This document shows, one piece after another, positions 1-9,603 of a DNA stretch of 64,000 bases. Source of the stretch: UBA4582 sp965657335 (GTDB lineage: Bacteria > Pseudomonadota > Gammaproteobacteria > Pseudomonadales > Azotimanducaceae); assembly GCA_965657335.1 (NCBI GenBank), contig CBFHOH010000025.1, forward strand, positions 1 through 64,000, read 5' to 3'. A program made the translations under genes and the position numbers. A model generated the notes under the pieces. That model did no database searches, had not been told where the DNA came from, and was given only the letters and a program-made list of their open reading frames with translations. The first letter of the stretch is position 1. Each line of letters opens with the position of its first letter.

Positions 1-771
1 CAGCCTAGTGCCATCGTTCTTTGAGACCAGCACAATACGTTCGAAGTCGTTCTTGTTGTATGCCAATCCCTCGGTACGAAGTAAAATATCGCCAGAGTCA
101 CTTTGGATGACCCCAGCAGGCAAATCCAATGAGGACCGCCGAATGGCTTGGGCGACCGCAGAGAGTGTGAGTCCGTATTGTCTCAGCTTTTCTTCTTTGA
201 GTTCGATCGCGATTTCATAGGGGCGTGCGCCTCTTAATTCTGCCTTGGTTACCGAGGTCAGACTCAGGATCTCGTCTCTTACTAATTCGGTGAACTCTTT
301 CATGGAGCGCTCATCAAGCTCGCCGAATACTTGAATGTTTATCGCTCCAACTTGGGGTTGTGCGCGATAAATAATTGGTTTCTCAATCGAGCTCGGAAAG
401 CTGGAGATGCGGTCAATAGCTATTTTAACCTCATCCATGACAACCTGAATTTCGGCATCTGACTCAAGGTCCAGTCGCATGGTGCCCATGCTTTTCCTTG
501 AGTAAGTTCGCATCTGTTCGATGCCTTCGATATCACGAATCGCTTCTTCAAGGCGACTAATCACGCCTGATTCGACTTCCCCCGGTGAGGCGCCTGGAAA
601 AGGAATATCAATTGTAATTCTGTCGGCTTCAAGATCAGGCGTGATCTGAGTGCGAATCGTCAACGCCGAGATAATGCCGGTCAGAACGATAACGAACATC
701 AACAAATTTGCCGCAACATGATTTCTTGCGAACCAGGCAATAATGCCCCTGTGGGTATCAATCGTTTTCAC
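1..771 (-). CDS. RND efflux permease, N-terminal part (runs off window)
   Basis: Open frame of 257 codons from a GTG at 771 to the window edge with no stop, so the gene is truncated by the window. The N-terminus has one hydrophobic helix, then a periplasmic region reading like the porter domain of AcrB/HAE1-type RND pumps (TPDLEADRITIDIPFPGASP, then repeated 'VE..V...lE.ai..i.gi' pattern, and 'INIQVFGELDE'). The start overlaps the stop of the upstream adaptor gene by 14 bases, so the two are translationally coupled. The inferred role is proton-driven export of small molecules across the envelope together with the adaptor and an outer-membrane channel not seen here. Substrate cannot be told. 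Confidence 0.88.
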   Translation of the reverse strand, partial: MKTIDTHRGIIAWFARNHVAANLLMFVIVLTGIISALTIRTQITPDLEADRITIDIPFPGASPGEVESGVISRLEEAIRDIEGIEQMRTYSRKSMGTMRLDLESDAEIQVVMDEVKIAIDRISSFPSSIEKPIIYRAQPQVGAINIQVFGELDERSMKEFTELVRDEILSLTSVTKAELRGARPYEIAIELKEEKLRQYGLTLSAVAQAIRRSSLDLPAGVIQSDSGDILLRTEGLAYNKNDFERIVLVSKNDGTRL

Positions 772-1954
772 TGAACCTGACCTTTGTGCCTGGAAGCGGG
801 TTGTCCAGCGCCGAGAGACAAACAAGTTCACCCTCGGAAATGCCGTTTGTCACATAGATGTGTGATTCGTCGCTACGCAACAGACTGACTTCGCTTAGTC
901 GCAGCAAGTTGTTTTGACCGACTGTCCATACATTGCTGTTACCTTGAAGGACTTTGCGGGGTAGTTTAATGATGTTGTTGACGAGTCTGCCCTTGATGTC
1001 AGCTTTGACAAACGTGCCGATGCGTAGTGGCGCAGACCAACGATTAGTGATCTGATTGTAGGGGTCAGCTATTTGTGCAACGAGATACAAGACCCGACTT
1101 TTATCGTCAAATACGCCCTCAGTTCGAACAATATGACCAGACCATCGGTTGGTTTGTCCGCCAATTTCGGCTGATACGGTGACCGCAGGACCAGGCACGG
1201 AAGTGCTTTTGGACAAGTCTGCTTGTGCGTTTGCCTGATCAAGGAGAGAGAGGTCGAGATAAGGCAATTCTTTGTCCGGTAGCGGAAGGCGAATTTCTGC
1301 CACATCAGTCGCAAAAGTCAGGGCCAGTTGAGTACCGGCCGCGACAAATTGACCAAGATCGGCTCTTTTTTCACGGACGAGACCATCATAGGGTGCGCGA
1401 ATGATCGTGCGATCGAGGTCTCCCTGTCGTTTTGCGAGCTCAGCTTCAGCAAATTCGAGGTTAGCGATTGCCTCGGCCAATTGTGGTTTTCGTAGGGCAA
1501 GATCAGATGCTGCACGACTAGTCGAGAGGCTTGGTTTTGCCCGCTCCCAATCCGACTCGGCATAATCTGCTAAACCTCGTTCCCGCGTCACTAACGTTTG
1601 CGCCGTCGCGACATTTGCCTCTGCTCGTTTGACATCGGCGCGATAGTTGCGATCATCGATCTGTACAAGTATGTCGCCTTTTTTAAAGAATCCACCGGCA
1701 ACAAATGCAGGTGATACTTCCATGATTAAGCCAGAGACTTCAGATACAAGGACAGTTTGTGTCCGTGGCGTAACACTGCCCTGAGCATCTATCGAGATTT
1801 GAACCTGATCAGCGTGTGCGCGCATCACATCAACCAGCATAGAGGGAGGTTCAGGCTTCACAAGCTCCGGTTGAGACTCCTGCTTTGCCATCCAGAAGGC
1901 TGCGGCGCTGCTTAAAACGATAATGAGTGCTGGTATAAAAAATTTGCTGAGCAT
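758..1954 (-). CDS. RND periplasmic adaptor (membrane fusion protein, HlyD-like)
   Basis: 398 residues. A single N-terminal hydrophobic helix (about residues 4-21) anchors the protein in the inner membrane. Next comes a lipoyl/barrel-sandwich half (VSGLIMEVSPAF near 90), an alpha-helical hairpin rich in Ala/Glu (about 105-180), the returning barrel-sandwich strand (IIRAPYDGLVREK near 188) and a beta-barrel region. This order is that of AcrA/MexA-type adaptors, and the length is usual. It connects the inner-membrane RND pump encoded just downstream (14-base overlap) to an outer-membrane channel. ATG start at 1954. It is probably the first gene of a two-gene or longer transcript. Confidence 0.9.
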   Translation of the reverse strand: MLSKFFIPALIIVLSSAAAFWMAKQESQPELVKPEPPSMLVDVMRAHADQVQISIDAQGSVTPRTQTVLVSEVSGLIMEVSPAFVAGGFFKKGDILVQIDDRNYRADVKRAEANVATAQTLVTRERGLADYAESDWERAKPSLSTSRAASDLALRKPQLAEAIANLEFAEAELAKRQGDLDRTIIRAPYDGLVREKRADLGQFVAAGTQLALTFATDVAEIRLPLPDKELPYLDLSLLDQANAQADLSKSTSVPGPAVTVSAEIGGQTNRWSGHIVRTEGVFDDKSRVLYLVAQIADPYNQITNRWSAPLRIGTFVKADIKGRLVNNIIKLPRKVLQGNSNVWTVGQNNLLRLSEVSLLRSDESHIYVTNGISEGELVCLSALDNPLPGTKVRFSEND

Positions 1955-2074
1955 AAGGGCAGCATATCATAGATTACTAAGTGATCAGTTCATGCGATGC
2001 TCAGCAAAACACAGCTACAAAGCCCCTTGGCTAATTGGCATATTGTCTTGCATTCGTACTGCTAGATTTATGTC

Positions 2075-2126
2075 TGGTCAGGCACTTGACCACATTTCAG
2101 ACAAGCCTAATCAGCCTGAAATGTGG
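2075..2126. repeat. Two overlapping inverted repeats between adaptor and monooxygenase genes
   Basis: CCACATTTCAG at 2090-2100 is the exact reverse complement of CTGAAATGTGG at 2116-2126 (15-base loop). TGGTCA at 2075-2080 pairs with TGACCA at 2087-2092. The arms share bases 2090-2092, so the two hairpins cannot both form fully. The site lies 25 bases after the stop of the monooxygenase gene and upstream of the efflux adaptor, both on the minus strand. No T-run follows, so it is not a classic intrinsic terminator. Function (attenuator, processing site or operator) is open. Confidence 0.6.
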
Positions 2127-2151
2127 TTTCACAAGGGCTGCTGACAGTGTG

Positions 2152-3975
2152 TCATGAAAACGCAATACCGTCGAAAGTGCCGGAACTACGCCATTTTTTC
2201 AGATACTCAAAGTAGGCAGTTGCGCCAGCTGGATAGCTGGAAGCTGAGATAACCGATCCATCCGAACCGTCTCCCCAACCCTTGCCTTCATTGTTGTAAT
2301 ACCCCGGCGTGCAGTTTGTCGAACCAATCATCATGGGTGGCGCTGACATGAGTAATTTAATCCAGGCATCCTCGGCTTCCTTTTCAACCTCAATTTCATT
2401 GAAACCGTTGTCTATCGCGTGTTTGATCATCAGCGCGATAGTGGTGCCACTTTCTGTCAGATTGTGTGGGTAATTCGAAATGAGATTAGCCCCTTGTGTC
2501 GCTTGTACGATAAATAGATTGGGAAATCCGTGTACATGCGCGCCGTGCATCGTGCGCATGCCTTTTTCCCAATAATCAGATAGCAGCAATCCATCACGTC
2601 CTTTGGTGTCGTATCCTGCCCGGCGCTCGAAAGGTGTGCCCACCTCAAAACCTGAAGCATAGATAATGCAATCAACCTCGTATTCCTTGCCGTTTACGAC
2701 AACACCTTTCGCGGTAATTCGTTCTACTCCCTTGCCATCAGTATCCAATAATGTACAACTCGGCTCGTTGTACGCGTGAAGGTATTCGTCATGGAAACAA
2801 GGCCGTTTGCAAAGCTGCTGGTACCACGGTTTCAAGTCCTCCGCGGTGTGCTCATCATTGACGATCTTGTTTACGCGCGCCCGAACGCCCTCCATCTTTT
2901 CATTATCTGAATCTTCGTAGGCAGCCATCATGTTTTCAAGATTCATGTCCTCGGGTGCCAGCTCATTAATTTTCGTGCGTATCCTTTTGCCCAGCGCTGT
3001 CCAACCGTCCTGTACTAAATCTTCTTCGACCTTCTGGCCGGTTTGATTGGCGGTAAAGTTTTCCAGCCATCGTTGTTGCCAACCGGAAGTCGCTATTTCT
3101 GCAAACCAGTCGGGGTCGATAGGATGGTTGTCCCTTACATCAACTGACGATGGCGTGCGTTGGCACACATATAAAGCTTCGCAGGATTTAGCGAGATGTG
3201 GAATACACTGCACGGCGGTTGCCCCGGTACCGATAATTGCGACGCGTTTATTGCGCAGGTTGTCCATCGTGCCGCCAGACGGATCACCGCCGGTGTATTT
3301 GTAGTCCCAGCGACTGGTGTGGAACGTATGTCCTTGGAAGGATTCGATGCCCGGAATACCAGGAAGCTTGGGTACGTGAAGCGGTCCCGGAGCCATGCCA
3401 ATATATTGCGCGGTAAATTCGTCACCTCTGTCGGTTTTAACAAGCCAATGATGTTCTGCTTCATTCCAAGTCAAGTTGGAGACCTGCGTATGAAACAGTG
3501 CTTTGTCATATAGGTCGAATTGTTTCCCTATGCGTTGGCAGTGTTCGAGTAGCTCCGGCGCGTGAGCATATTTCTCCGAAGGCATGTGCCCCGTTTCTTC
3601 CAATAACGGCATATACACGAACGCCGCGGTGTCGCACTGAGCGCCCGGGTAGCGGTTAAAGTACCAAGTGCCGCCGAAGTCTCCTCCTTTTTCGATAATC
3701 CGTACGTCGCTGATACCTGACTCTGCGAGTCTAGCGCCAGTGACCAATCCGGAAAATCCGCCACCGATAAAGGCGACGGTGACGTGATCCCGCACCGGCT
3801 CCCGTTCAGTCATGGGAGTGTAGGGGTCCTCAAGGTAGTGACCAAGTTTGCCCGTCACTTCGATGTATTGATCGTTACCGTCCGGGCGAACCCGCTTTTC
3901 GCGCTCTTCTGCATATTTGCGACGCAGTGCGTCCTTGTCGATAGTCATTGATGACGTAGGTGTTACTTCTGTCAT
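2152..3975 (-). CDS. Flavin-dependent Baeyer-Villiger monooxygenase (type I)
   Basis: 607 residues. The first Rossmann motif GGGFSG at residues 71-76 binds FAD. It is followed by GGTWYFNRYPGAQCD, the second conserved type I signature. The family fingerprint FxGxxxHxxxW-D is present as FQGHTFHTSRWD, and a second Rossmann motif GTGATAVQ binds NADPH. The N-terminal extension of about 60 residues and total length resemble phenylacetone, steroid and cyclopentadecanone monooxygenases rather than the shorter FMOs. It inserts one oxygen atom next to a ketone to give an ester or lactone; the natural substrate cannot be read from sequence. ATG at 3975 is preceded by AGAGGAA. It is divergent from nnrS, with an apparently separate promoter region. 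Confidence 0.92.
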   Translation of the reverse strand: MTEVTPTSSMTIDKDALRRKYAEEREKRVRPDGNDQYIEVTGKLGHYLEDPYTPMTEREPVRDHVTVAFIGGGFSGLVTGARLAESGISDVRIIEKGGDFGGTWYFNRYPGAQCDTAAFVYMPLLEETGHMPSEKYAHAPELLEHCQRIGKQFDLYDKALFHTQVSNLTWNEAEHHWLVKTDRGDEFTAQYIGMAPGPLHVPKLPGIPGIESFQGHTFHTSRWDYKYTGGDPSGGTMDNLRNKRVAIIGTGATAVQCIPHLAKSCEALYVCQRTPSSVDVRDNHPIDPDWFAEIATSGWQQRWLENFTANQTGQKVEEDLVQDGWTALGKRIRTKINELAPEDMNLENMMAAYEDSDNEKMEGVRARVNKIVNDEHTAEDLKPWYQQLCKRPCFHDEYLHAYNEPSCTLLDTDGKGVERITAKGVVVNGKEYEVDCIIYASGFEVGTPFERRAGYDTKGRDGLLLSDYWEKGMRTMHGAHVHGFPNLFIVQATQGANLISNYPHNLTESGTTIALMIKHAIDNGFNEIEVEKEAEDAWIKLLMSAPPMMIGSTNCTPGYYNNEGKGWGDGSDGSVISASSYPAGATAYFEYLKKWRSSGTFDGIAFS

Positions 3976-4223
3976 GTCCAGTTCCTCTAAAGTATTCCGT
4001 GCTTATGCTACCCACCTTTGTGCGGGCGCTATATTGAAGGGTCGCGTGTAAATGTATCGCTTGTGCATCACTGATGCCACTGGTTCTGCTCGAGAATACG
4101 GTTTTTATTGATCTGTATCTGTTACGCGTAGATGAAGTACCTCTATGCTGTCACATTTCCAATATGAGGTCAGTTCCAGGCTCGCGTCAGAAATTAAACC
4201 GATGCAAGCTCAGGAGAATAACG

Positions 4224-5465
4224 ATGACAAACTTTGAAACTCAAATCAGGGTATCCCAGGCGTCGGAAGTTTACGGCCTCTGGGGAAGGGCTTTCCGACC
4301 ATTTTTCCTACTGATGGCAGTGTTCGGCGTTGTCGCTATTGTCGTTTGGGTTTCAATGTGGTCGGGCCGGTTAGCACTGCCCACATGGGGTCGAGTGAGT
4401 TGGTGGCATGGTCATGAGTTAATCTTTGGGTTTGCCGCGGCGGCGGTTGCCGGGTTTATCCTGACTGCCTCGGCAGTCTGGTCTGGAAGACGAGCGGTTC
4501 AAGGTTTGCCGCTGATGGCGCTGGTTTTTGTATGGCTGCTGGGTCGGGTGGCATTTTTGCTCTCGGCGTATGTGCCTTCATGGGTGGTGGCTTGCTGCGA
4601 TCTCGTTTTTTTACCGCTGGTAGCGGGCTGTTTAATATGGACTCTTTACGGCAGTGGGCAGTGGCGCAATTATGCGTTGGTGGCGGTGCTAATTGCCCTG
4701 ACGATGTGCAACCTGATGATGCACCTAGCGGTACTGGGCATTGAAGTGACACCACTATTCGGATTGATTCAGCTTCAATTGTCGGGTGAGGCAGCGCTTA
4801 GAGCGGCGATCGATATTGTCATATTGCTGTTAAGCATCATTGGTGGGCGAATCATTCCACCATTTACCGCGAATGCGCTAAATCGAGATGGCGTCGAACA
4901 TGCAATAAAGAGATTCGTTTGGCTCGACCGAAGTATTATCGGTGTGTTTGTTTTGTTAACGCTCGCCCGAATTTTATCAGTTCAAGAGGGTACGCTGGTG
5001 TTGAGTATTGCTGCAGCGGCACTCACCGTCGGTAGGATGTGGACTTGGCAGACTTGGCGCACCTTGCACTATCCGTTACTTTGGTCTCTTCACGCGGGTA
5101 CGTTTTGGATCGTTGTCGGATTGGTGTTGGACGCTGCATGGTTGGCCGGTCTGAGTATACCTGCAAGTGCTGGTGTGCACGCGCTGACAATCGGCGCTAT
5201 TAGCGGAAGTATTCTTGCGGTTGTCACGCGTGTGGGTCTTGGTCATACCGGACGCCTACTGTCGCTGCCGGTTGGGGCTGTTTGGATCTATGTTGCAATC
5301 AATTTAGCGGCGCTCACCCGCGTTATTCTTGTTATAACACCTGCAAATTATTATTCGGAAATGCTCTGGTTATCAGCTGTATGTTGGAGTTTCGCGTTGC
5401 TCTTATTCGTCAATAGGTATTTTAGTATCCTCGTTAATTCGAGACCGGATGGAAGACCGGGATAA
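4224..5465 (+). CDS. NnrS family membrane protein
   Basis: 413 residues from ATG 4224, chosen over an upstream in-frame ATG (4074) because AGGAG lies at 4212-4216 and the N-terminus then begins with the family pattern (LWGRAFRPFFLLMAVFG). The protein has about twelve hydrophobic helices and the NnrS hallmarks WWHGHELIFGFAAAAVAGF near residue 60 and the histidines in GVHALTIGAISG. NnrS is a haem- and copper-containing membrane protein linked to nitric oxide stress and denitrification. No denitrification genes are visible in this window, so here it probably serves NO tolerance. No convincing FNR/NNR or NsrR box was found upstream. Confidence 0.9.
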   Translation: MTNFETQIRVSQASEVYGLWGRAFRPFFLLMAVFGVVAIVVWVSMWSGRLALPTWGRVSWWHGHELIFGFAAAAVAGFILTASAVWSGRRAVQGLPLMALVFVWLLGRVAFLLSAYVPSWVVACCDLVFLPLVAGCLIWTLYGSGQWRNYALVAVLIALTMCNLMMHLAVLGIEVTPLFGLIQLQLSGEAALRAAIDIVILLLSIIGGRIIPPFTANALNRDGVEHAIKRFVWLDRSIIGVFVLLTLARILSVQEGTLVLSIAAAALTVGRMWTWQTWRTLHYPLLWSLHAGTFWIVVGLVLDAAWLAGLSIPASAGVHALTIGAISGSILAVVTRVGLGHTGRLLSLPVGAVWIYVAINLAALTRVILVITPANYYSEMLWLSAVCWSFALLLFVNRYFSILVNSRPDGRPG

Positions 5466-5486
5466 CCTGCTTGGTACCTTGCTGGC

Positions 5487-6899
5487 TTATTTGGATAGAT
5501 CGACAACCGTCGCTTGCTCCTCTTTCACCTTTAAGAGCATGACCGCACCGATGATCATCAGGCTGGCCAGAGACGCGAAGCCAATCCGTTGAGAATTGAA
5601 TAGGTCTGTTGCGGTGGCTACCAGCAGGGGTGCAAGAAAGGCGGTGACAGTCGCTGACAAAGCAAAGAGGCCAAAAAACTGCGTCGCTAATTCTGGCGGA
5701 GATATCTTAGCCATGAGTGTCCTTGAGGCGGATAGTCCGGTCACAAAAAATACAGCGAACACCTGATTGGTTCCGAAGTAGAAAAGTTCTGGTAGCGTAG
5801 CGAAATAGGGTGAATCCCATACAGGTTCAGTGCCGGTTTCAACGACATAGAGGATCGTGTCGGGTTGAACGGAAACAAGCAGCAACAAGACTAAAGCGCT
5901 CGTACCAATAGCAATTTGTAGGGCTCGTATAGAGCCAAGCTTATCGTCTAGACGACCGCCAAAGTAAGCGCCCAGCATAGCAGATCCGCTCGTACATAAA
6001 CCAAAGATGAGTAGGGTGGTCGTTCCCCAGCCGAAGGTGCCTGACGCATAGACGCCGCCGAAGGTTAAGACACCCACCATGCCATCGATGAAAAACAGTC
6101 GCGCCAGAAGGTAGCGGGCAATGTTTGAGTAGTGACGAATGTGTTTGAGTGTTTGTATAACATCCTTCACTCCCTCTTGTGCCAAGCGCAGCATTGGTTT
6201 GCTCGAGGCTTTTCCATCTGGTGTAAAAAGAAGCACAGGCAACATGAAGATGATCATCCAGACACCGGCAATCGGTCCAACGATTCGGTTATGTTCGTGA
6301 GCCGATTGGTCGATACCAAATAGCGGTGCCTCGGGTAGAAAGGCCCAGGGTTGAGTGCCGGGCAGTGAAAAGGCAAGTAAAACGAAAAGCATTAATAAAA
6401 GTCCGCCAACGTTGCCGAGAGAAAATGCCAGTCCTGAGATGAGTCCGATACGATTAACCGGCGCTACCGACGGCAGCATGGCATTATGGAAAACCTCGGA
6501 CACGGTAAAACAGACTTTGATCACGAATAAAATAGTCAGAGCGAGTCCAAGGCTCATGCCTTTGCCCTCAGGTTCGACAAACCAAAGGCTGAGTGCGCCA
6601 AGAGTCATGACACTAATTGTGCCAACCAGCCAGGGCTTTCGTCTCCCGTCTTTGTCGGCGATCGCACCTAAAAATGGCGCGGTGAGAGCTAACAGAAAAC
6701 CAGCGCCTGCGGTGATATAGCCGATAAGTGCTTGTCCCCTTATTGGGTCACCGACGACGGTATTGCTGAAATAAGGATAAAAAATATAGATGATAACGAG
6801 AATGTAGTAGGGGTCACGTGCCCCCTGACCGAATGTCCAGCTGAAATACCCCAGCGGGGAAGCCGCGGGAGTTCCGGCAACAGAAAGTTCCTGGTTCAT
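5487..6899 (-). CDS. MFS transporter, UMF1/Atg22-like
   Basis: 470 residues with about twelve predicted membrane helices. The N-terminal region (FSWTFGQGARDPYYILVIIY) followed by a loop ending ADKDGRRKPWL after the second helix is typical of the UMF1 (Atg22-like) branch of the major facilitator superfamily. A cytoplasmic linker of about 40 residues rich in Lys and Gln separates the two halves. Substrate unknown. The start ATG at 6899 has AGAGAG upstream and follows the symporter stop by only 15 bases, so the two transporters are probably co-transcribed. Confidence 0.85.
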   Translation of the reverse strand: MNQELSVAGTPAASPLGYFSWTFGQGARDPYYILVIIYIFYPYFSNTVVGDPIRGQALIGYITAGAGFLLALTAPFLGAIADKDGRRKPWLVGTISVMTLGALSLWFVEPEGKGMSLGLALTILFVIKVCFTVSEVFHNAMLPSVAPVNRIGLISGLAFSLGNVGGLLLMLFVLLAFSLPGTQPWAFLPEAPLFGIDQSAHEHNRIVGPIAGVWMIIFMLPVLLFTPDGKASSKPMLRLAQEGVKDVIQTLKHIRHYSNIARYLLARLFFIDGMVGVLTFGGVYASGTFGWGTTTLLIFGLCTSGSAMLGAYFGGRLDDKLGSIRALQIAIGTSALVLLLLVSVQPDTILYVVETGTEPVWDSPYFATLPELFYFGTNQVFAVFFVTGLSASRTLMAKISPPELATQFFGLFALSATVTAFLAPLLVATATDLFNSQRIGFASLASLMIIGAVMLLKVKEEQATVVDLSK

Positions 6900-6914
6900 G
6901 TTTATACTCTCTGT

Positions 6915-8474
6915 TTATGCGGCACTAAACATTTCGTCCAGATGCGTTTGCGATAGTGGTTGCGTTAATTTTGAGACGATGACGGTGAAGCTGATAGAAG
7001 CAATTTCACCCATGACCGCGCAGGAATACGGGTTGGGGCCTTCCCCGTGTAACCAGCTGACCATGTTGTGAATCGTGCCCTCATCGAACCACGCTGGGTC
7101 GATGACCTGGGCGTGAAGCACAATGAAAACACCAATGCCTGCAATTAACCCTGCATAGGCGCCAGCGCGTGTGACACCCTGCCACAGCGCACCTATCATC
7201 AATGGCCCCGCAAAAGCTGCCATCATACCGCCGACACCAATCCATACAATGAGCGCAACGTTAGTGTCCATCAGCGACCAGGCAAGCACCATGCATAGAA
7301 CAAGCACCGCGACGGTCGCGACACGGCTAATCTTTAGTATTCTAAGATCAAGATCCTCTTCACTAATATCGGGATGGGTAATTGGCACGATGGTTCTGCG
7401 ATACAGGTCGTTAGCGATGATTTGAGAGGAAGAAACGACGAGTCCGTCTGCTGTACTCATAATGGCAGAAAGTACACCAACACCGACAAGCGCTGCCAGC
7501 CATGTTGGGAAAATTTCGATAAACACCAGCGGCAGTGCTTGATTGGGGTTCGCCCCATCAAGATAAAGTGCATCGCCGAAATAGGCGCGCGCCAGTAGAC
7601 CGCCAAGACCGAGCATGCCAAGGGTAAGACCAAACAGCGCAGCTAGTTTTACGAACTGCATTCGGTCACCGCCAGATTCCAGTGCCCATAGTTTATTACC
7701 CAAATGAGGCAGAAGCCCTAGCGGCATGTGTGCAAAGGTAATGACAAATATCGACCACCAAGAGTGGTACAGCGGTGTCTCAGGATTGAGCGGTGTGGTG
7801 AGATTAGTATTTTGTGCCTCAAGGTTGTCCCAGACGCCTGCGAACCCACCCTCGACACCGTAACCGATAACAGTCAGTACAATAACGATAACCGCAAGGA
7901 TTAACATCATCGCGCCTTGTACGCCATCGGTGAGAATGTCCGCGTGAGCGCCACCTAACACGACGTAAAACAAAAGTACCAATGTCGTGATAACTAGAGC
8001 CCATTCCGCGTCCAGTCCGAGCATAATCTCAAACATGACAACACCTGAGACAAGTTGCCCAGCGAGATAGAAAAATAGAATTAGCGATAGAACTGAAACG
8101 AGTATGCGAATGCCTTCGGACTGATAACGGTCACCAAGATACTCCGGGATCGAACGATTACCGAATCGATTACCCGCGGTGGCAATCAGCCTCATCGAGA
8201 TCAATATGCCGAAGTAGACGCCGATTGGATAAAGAAAATTTCCCCAATTTGCCGCAAAACCCCATTCGTAAGAGAGCGCAGAACTGCCTAAAAAAGTTGC
8301 GCCACTCGCAGTCGAAGCTGCGAAGGCCAAGGCGAGGAAAAACGGCCCATAGGCTCCGCGCGCTGTGGCAAAATCGTCTGCGTGTTTTATCTTGCGTTGT
8401 GCGTAGACACCGATCCCCACCATCATGAGGATGTAAAACACAAGAAATATCCAAGACCAAGTAATCAAACTCAT
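6915..8474 (-). CDS. Sodium:solute symporter (SSS family)
   Basis: 519 residues with about thirteen hydrophobic helices. The beginning (YAQRKIKHADDFATARG) and the pattern GSSALSYEWGFAANWGNFLYPIG match the SSS/PutP fold with its characteristic first helix break. ATASGATFLG and VGVLSAIMSTADGLVVSSSQ correspond to Na+-site regions of helices 1 and 8, the latter containing the STADG-like serine/threonine pair. It probably takes up an organic anion or zwitterion with Na+, as expected of a marine bacterium. It heads a minus-strand pair with the MFS gene and is divergent from the aldolase gene across a 329-base gap. Confidence 0.9.
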   Translation of the reverse strand: MSLITWSWIFLVFYILMMVGIGVYAQRKIKHADDFATARGAYGPFFLALAFAASTASGATFLGSSALSYEWGFAANWGNFLYPIGVYFGILISMRLIATAGNRFGNRSIPEYLGDRYQSEGIRILVSVLSLILFFYLAGQLVSGVVMFEIMLGLDAEWALVITTLVLLFYVVLGGAHADILTDGVQGAMMLILAVIVIVLTVIGYGVEGGFAGVWDNLEAQNTNLTTPLNPETPLYHSWWSIFVITFAHMPLGLLPHLGNKLWALESGGDRMQFVKLAALFGLTLGMLGLGGLLARAYFGDALYLDGANPNQALPLVFIEIFPTWLAALVGVGVLSAIMSTADGLVVSSSQIIANDLYRRTIVPITHPDISEEDLDLRILKISRVATVAVLVLCMVLAWSLMDTNVALIVWIGVGGMMAAFAGPLMIGALWQGVTRAGAYAGLIAGIGVFIVLHAQVIDPAWFDEGTIHNMVSWLHGEGPNPYSCAVMGEIASISFTVIVSKLTQPLSQTHLDEMFSAA

Positions 8475-8803
8475 TATTATTCGCTTCTTCTCAGGGTTCG
8501 AAGCTTAGAGCCTACCACAAGATTGAGAGCTGTCGACCATACAATTGTTAGACAGTTTTGTGGTCGTGTTAGTGGGTTAGTGAAGTGATAGCGCTTGCGA
8601 GTATTGGCGCAATGTATTTTGGTTCGTTTTGCTCCGAGCTGATGGGTATTGCGCCGACGGCTTGATCAACGTTCAAGGGGATGATGTGTTTGCATTGACT
8701 GTCGGTCGGTTCGAGATTGCCAGTGGACGACGATTAGCCGCCTGCTTTTTTAGTGAGATATAAGGTACCCTAAAAAGAATTTGCGCTTTAGGAATGAAAC
8801 ACG
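8475..8803. promoter_or_regulatory. Divergent intergenic region with a nested inverted repeat
   Basis: This 329-base gap between the symporter and the aldolase holds no convincing gene. Next to the symporter start it contains ACCACAA (8514-8520) pairing with TTGTGGT (8558-8564), and inside them CTGTC (8530-8534) pairing with GACAG (8551-8555). The 8-base palindrome ACAATTGT (8541-8548) sits in the loop. The position suggests an operator or leader hairpin for the symporter/MFS pair. The aldolase has AGGAA about nine bases before its ATG. Confidence 0.5.
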
Positions 8804-9589
8804 ATGTCTGACCAAGCTGATTCAGCGACAGCAAACAGCTTTGCTACGCGAACCTCGCCGACTTTCGACAATTTTGAAGACGAGCGCCGGCATCGCGTCG
8901 AGCGACTCGCGGCTGCCTGCCGGATCTTTGGTAAAGCGGGTTTCTCGGAAGGGTTGCTTGGTCACATTACGGTACGTGACCCTGAGCAACCGAACCACTT
9001 CTGGGCCAATCCTTTAGGCATTTCGTTTCGGCTAATTAGGGCTTCCGACATGGTGTTGGTCGATCACGATGGGAACATACTCAAGGGCGCTCGTCCGGTG
9101 AACCCCGTGGGTGTTCGGCTGCACGCGGCTGTACATCGTGCATATCCAAAAATTGTAGCGGTATGCCATGCGCATTCGATATACGGTTCTGCCTGGTCAG
9201 CATTCGGGCGGCCAATCGAACCAATAACGCAAGATACGGCGATATTCTATGACGATCAGGCCATTATTCGCGAGCCCAGAATTGCGACGGACCCGGAGGG
9301 AGCTGACCAGTTTGCGTTGGGATTTTCAGGTAAACGCACTGCTATTCAACCGGGACACGGTCTTTTTACAACCGGAGAATCGGTTGATGAAGCCGCTTGG
9401 CGCTTCGTTAGCATGGACCGGGCCTGTCAGGTACAACTGCTCGCTGAAGCTGCGGGTAAGCCGGAAGTCTGGCCAGTTGAAATGGCGCTCGGGCTGAAAA
9501 ATACCCTTGGCAGTCCTGGGTTTTGCTGGCAATCATTTCAGCCTTTGTGGGACGAGTTGTGCGCTGAAACACTGGCGTTTCTCGAATGA
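8804..9589 (+). CDS. Class II aldolase/adducin-like protein
   Basis: 261 residues covering one aldolase II domain (about 30-225). The zinc-binding residues appear as HITVRD near residue 52 (second half of the pocket) and the pair in CHAHSIYG near 128, with a later histidine in QPGHGLFTTGES near 192. This pattern occurs in fuculose-1-phosphate aldolase relatives and in adducin-like decarboxylases or aldolases of unknown substrate. Family members commonly cleave or epimerise sugar phosphates or act on 3-keto acids; nothing nearby fixes the substrate. It is convergent with the molybdoenzyme gene at 9604. Confidence 0.87.
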   Translation: MSDQADSATANSFATRTSPTFDNFEDERRHRVERLAAACRIFGKAGFSEGLLGHITVRDPEQPNHFWANPLGISFRLIRASDMVLVDHDGNILKGARPVNPVGVRLHAAVHRAYPKIVAVCHAHSIYGSAWSAFGRPIEPITQDTAIFYDDQAIIREPRIATDPEGADQFALGFSGKRTAIQPGHGLFTTGESVDEAAWRFVSMDRACQVQLLAEAAGKPEVWPVEMALGLKNTLGSPGFCWQSFQPLWDELCAETLAFLE

Positions 9590-9603
9590 TAGTGACTCGC
9601 ATC

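Noticed and set aside
3976..4223. FNR/NNR-type site controlling nnrS
   Set aside because: No TTGAT-N4-ATCAA or close variant is present; the nearest T-T-G-rich words lack the second half.
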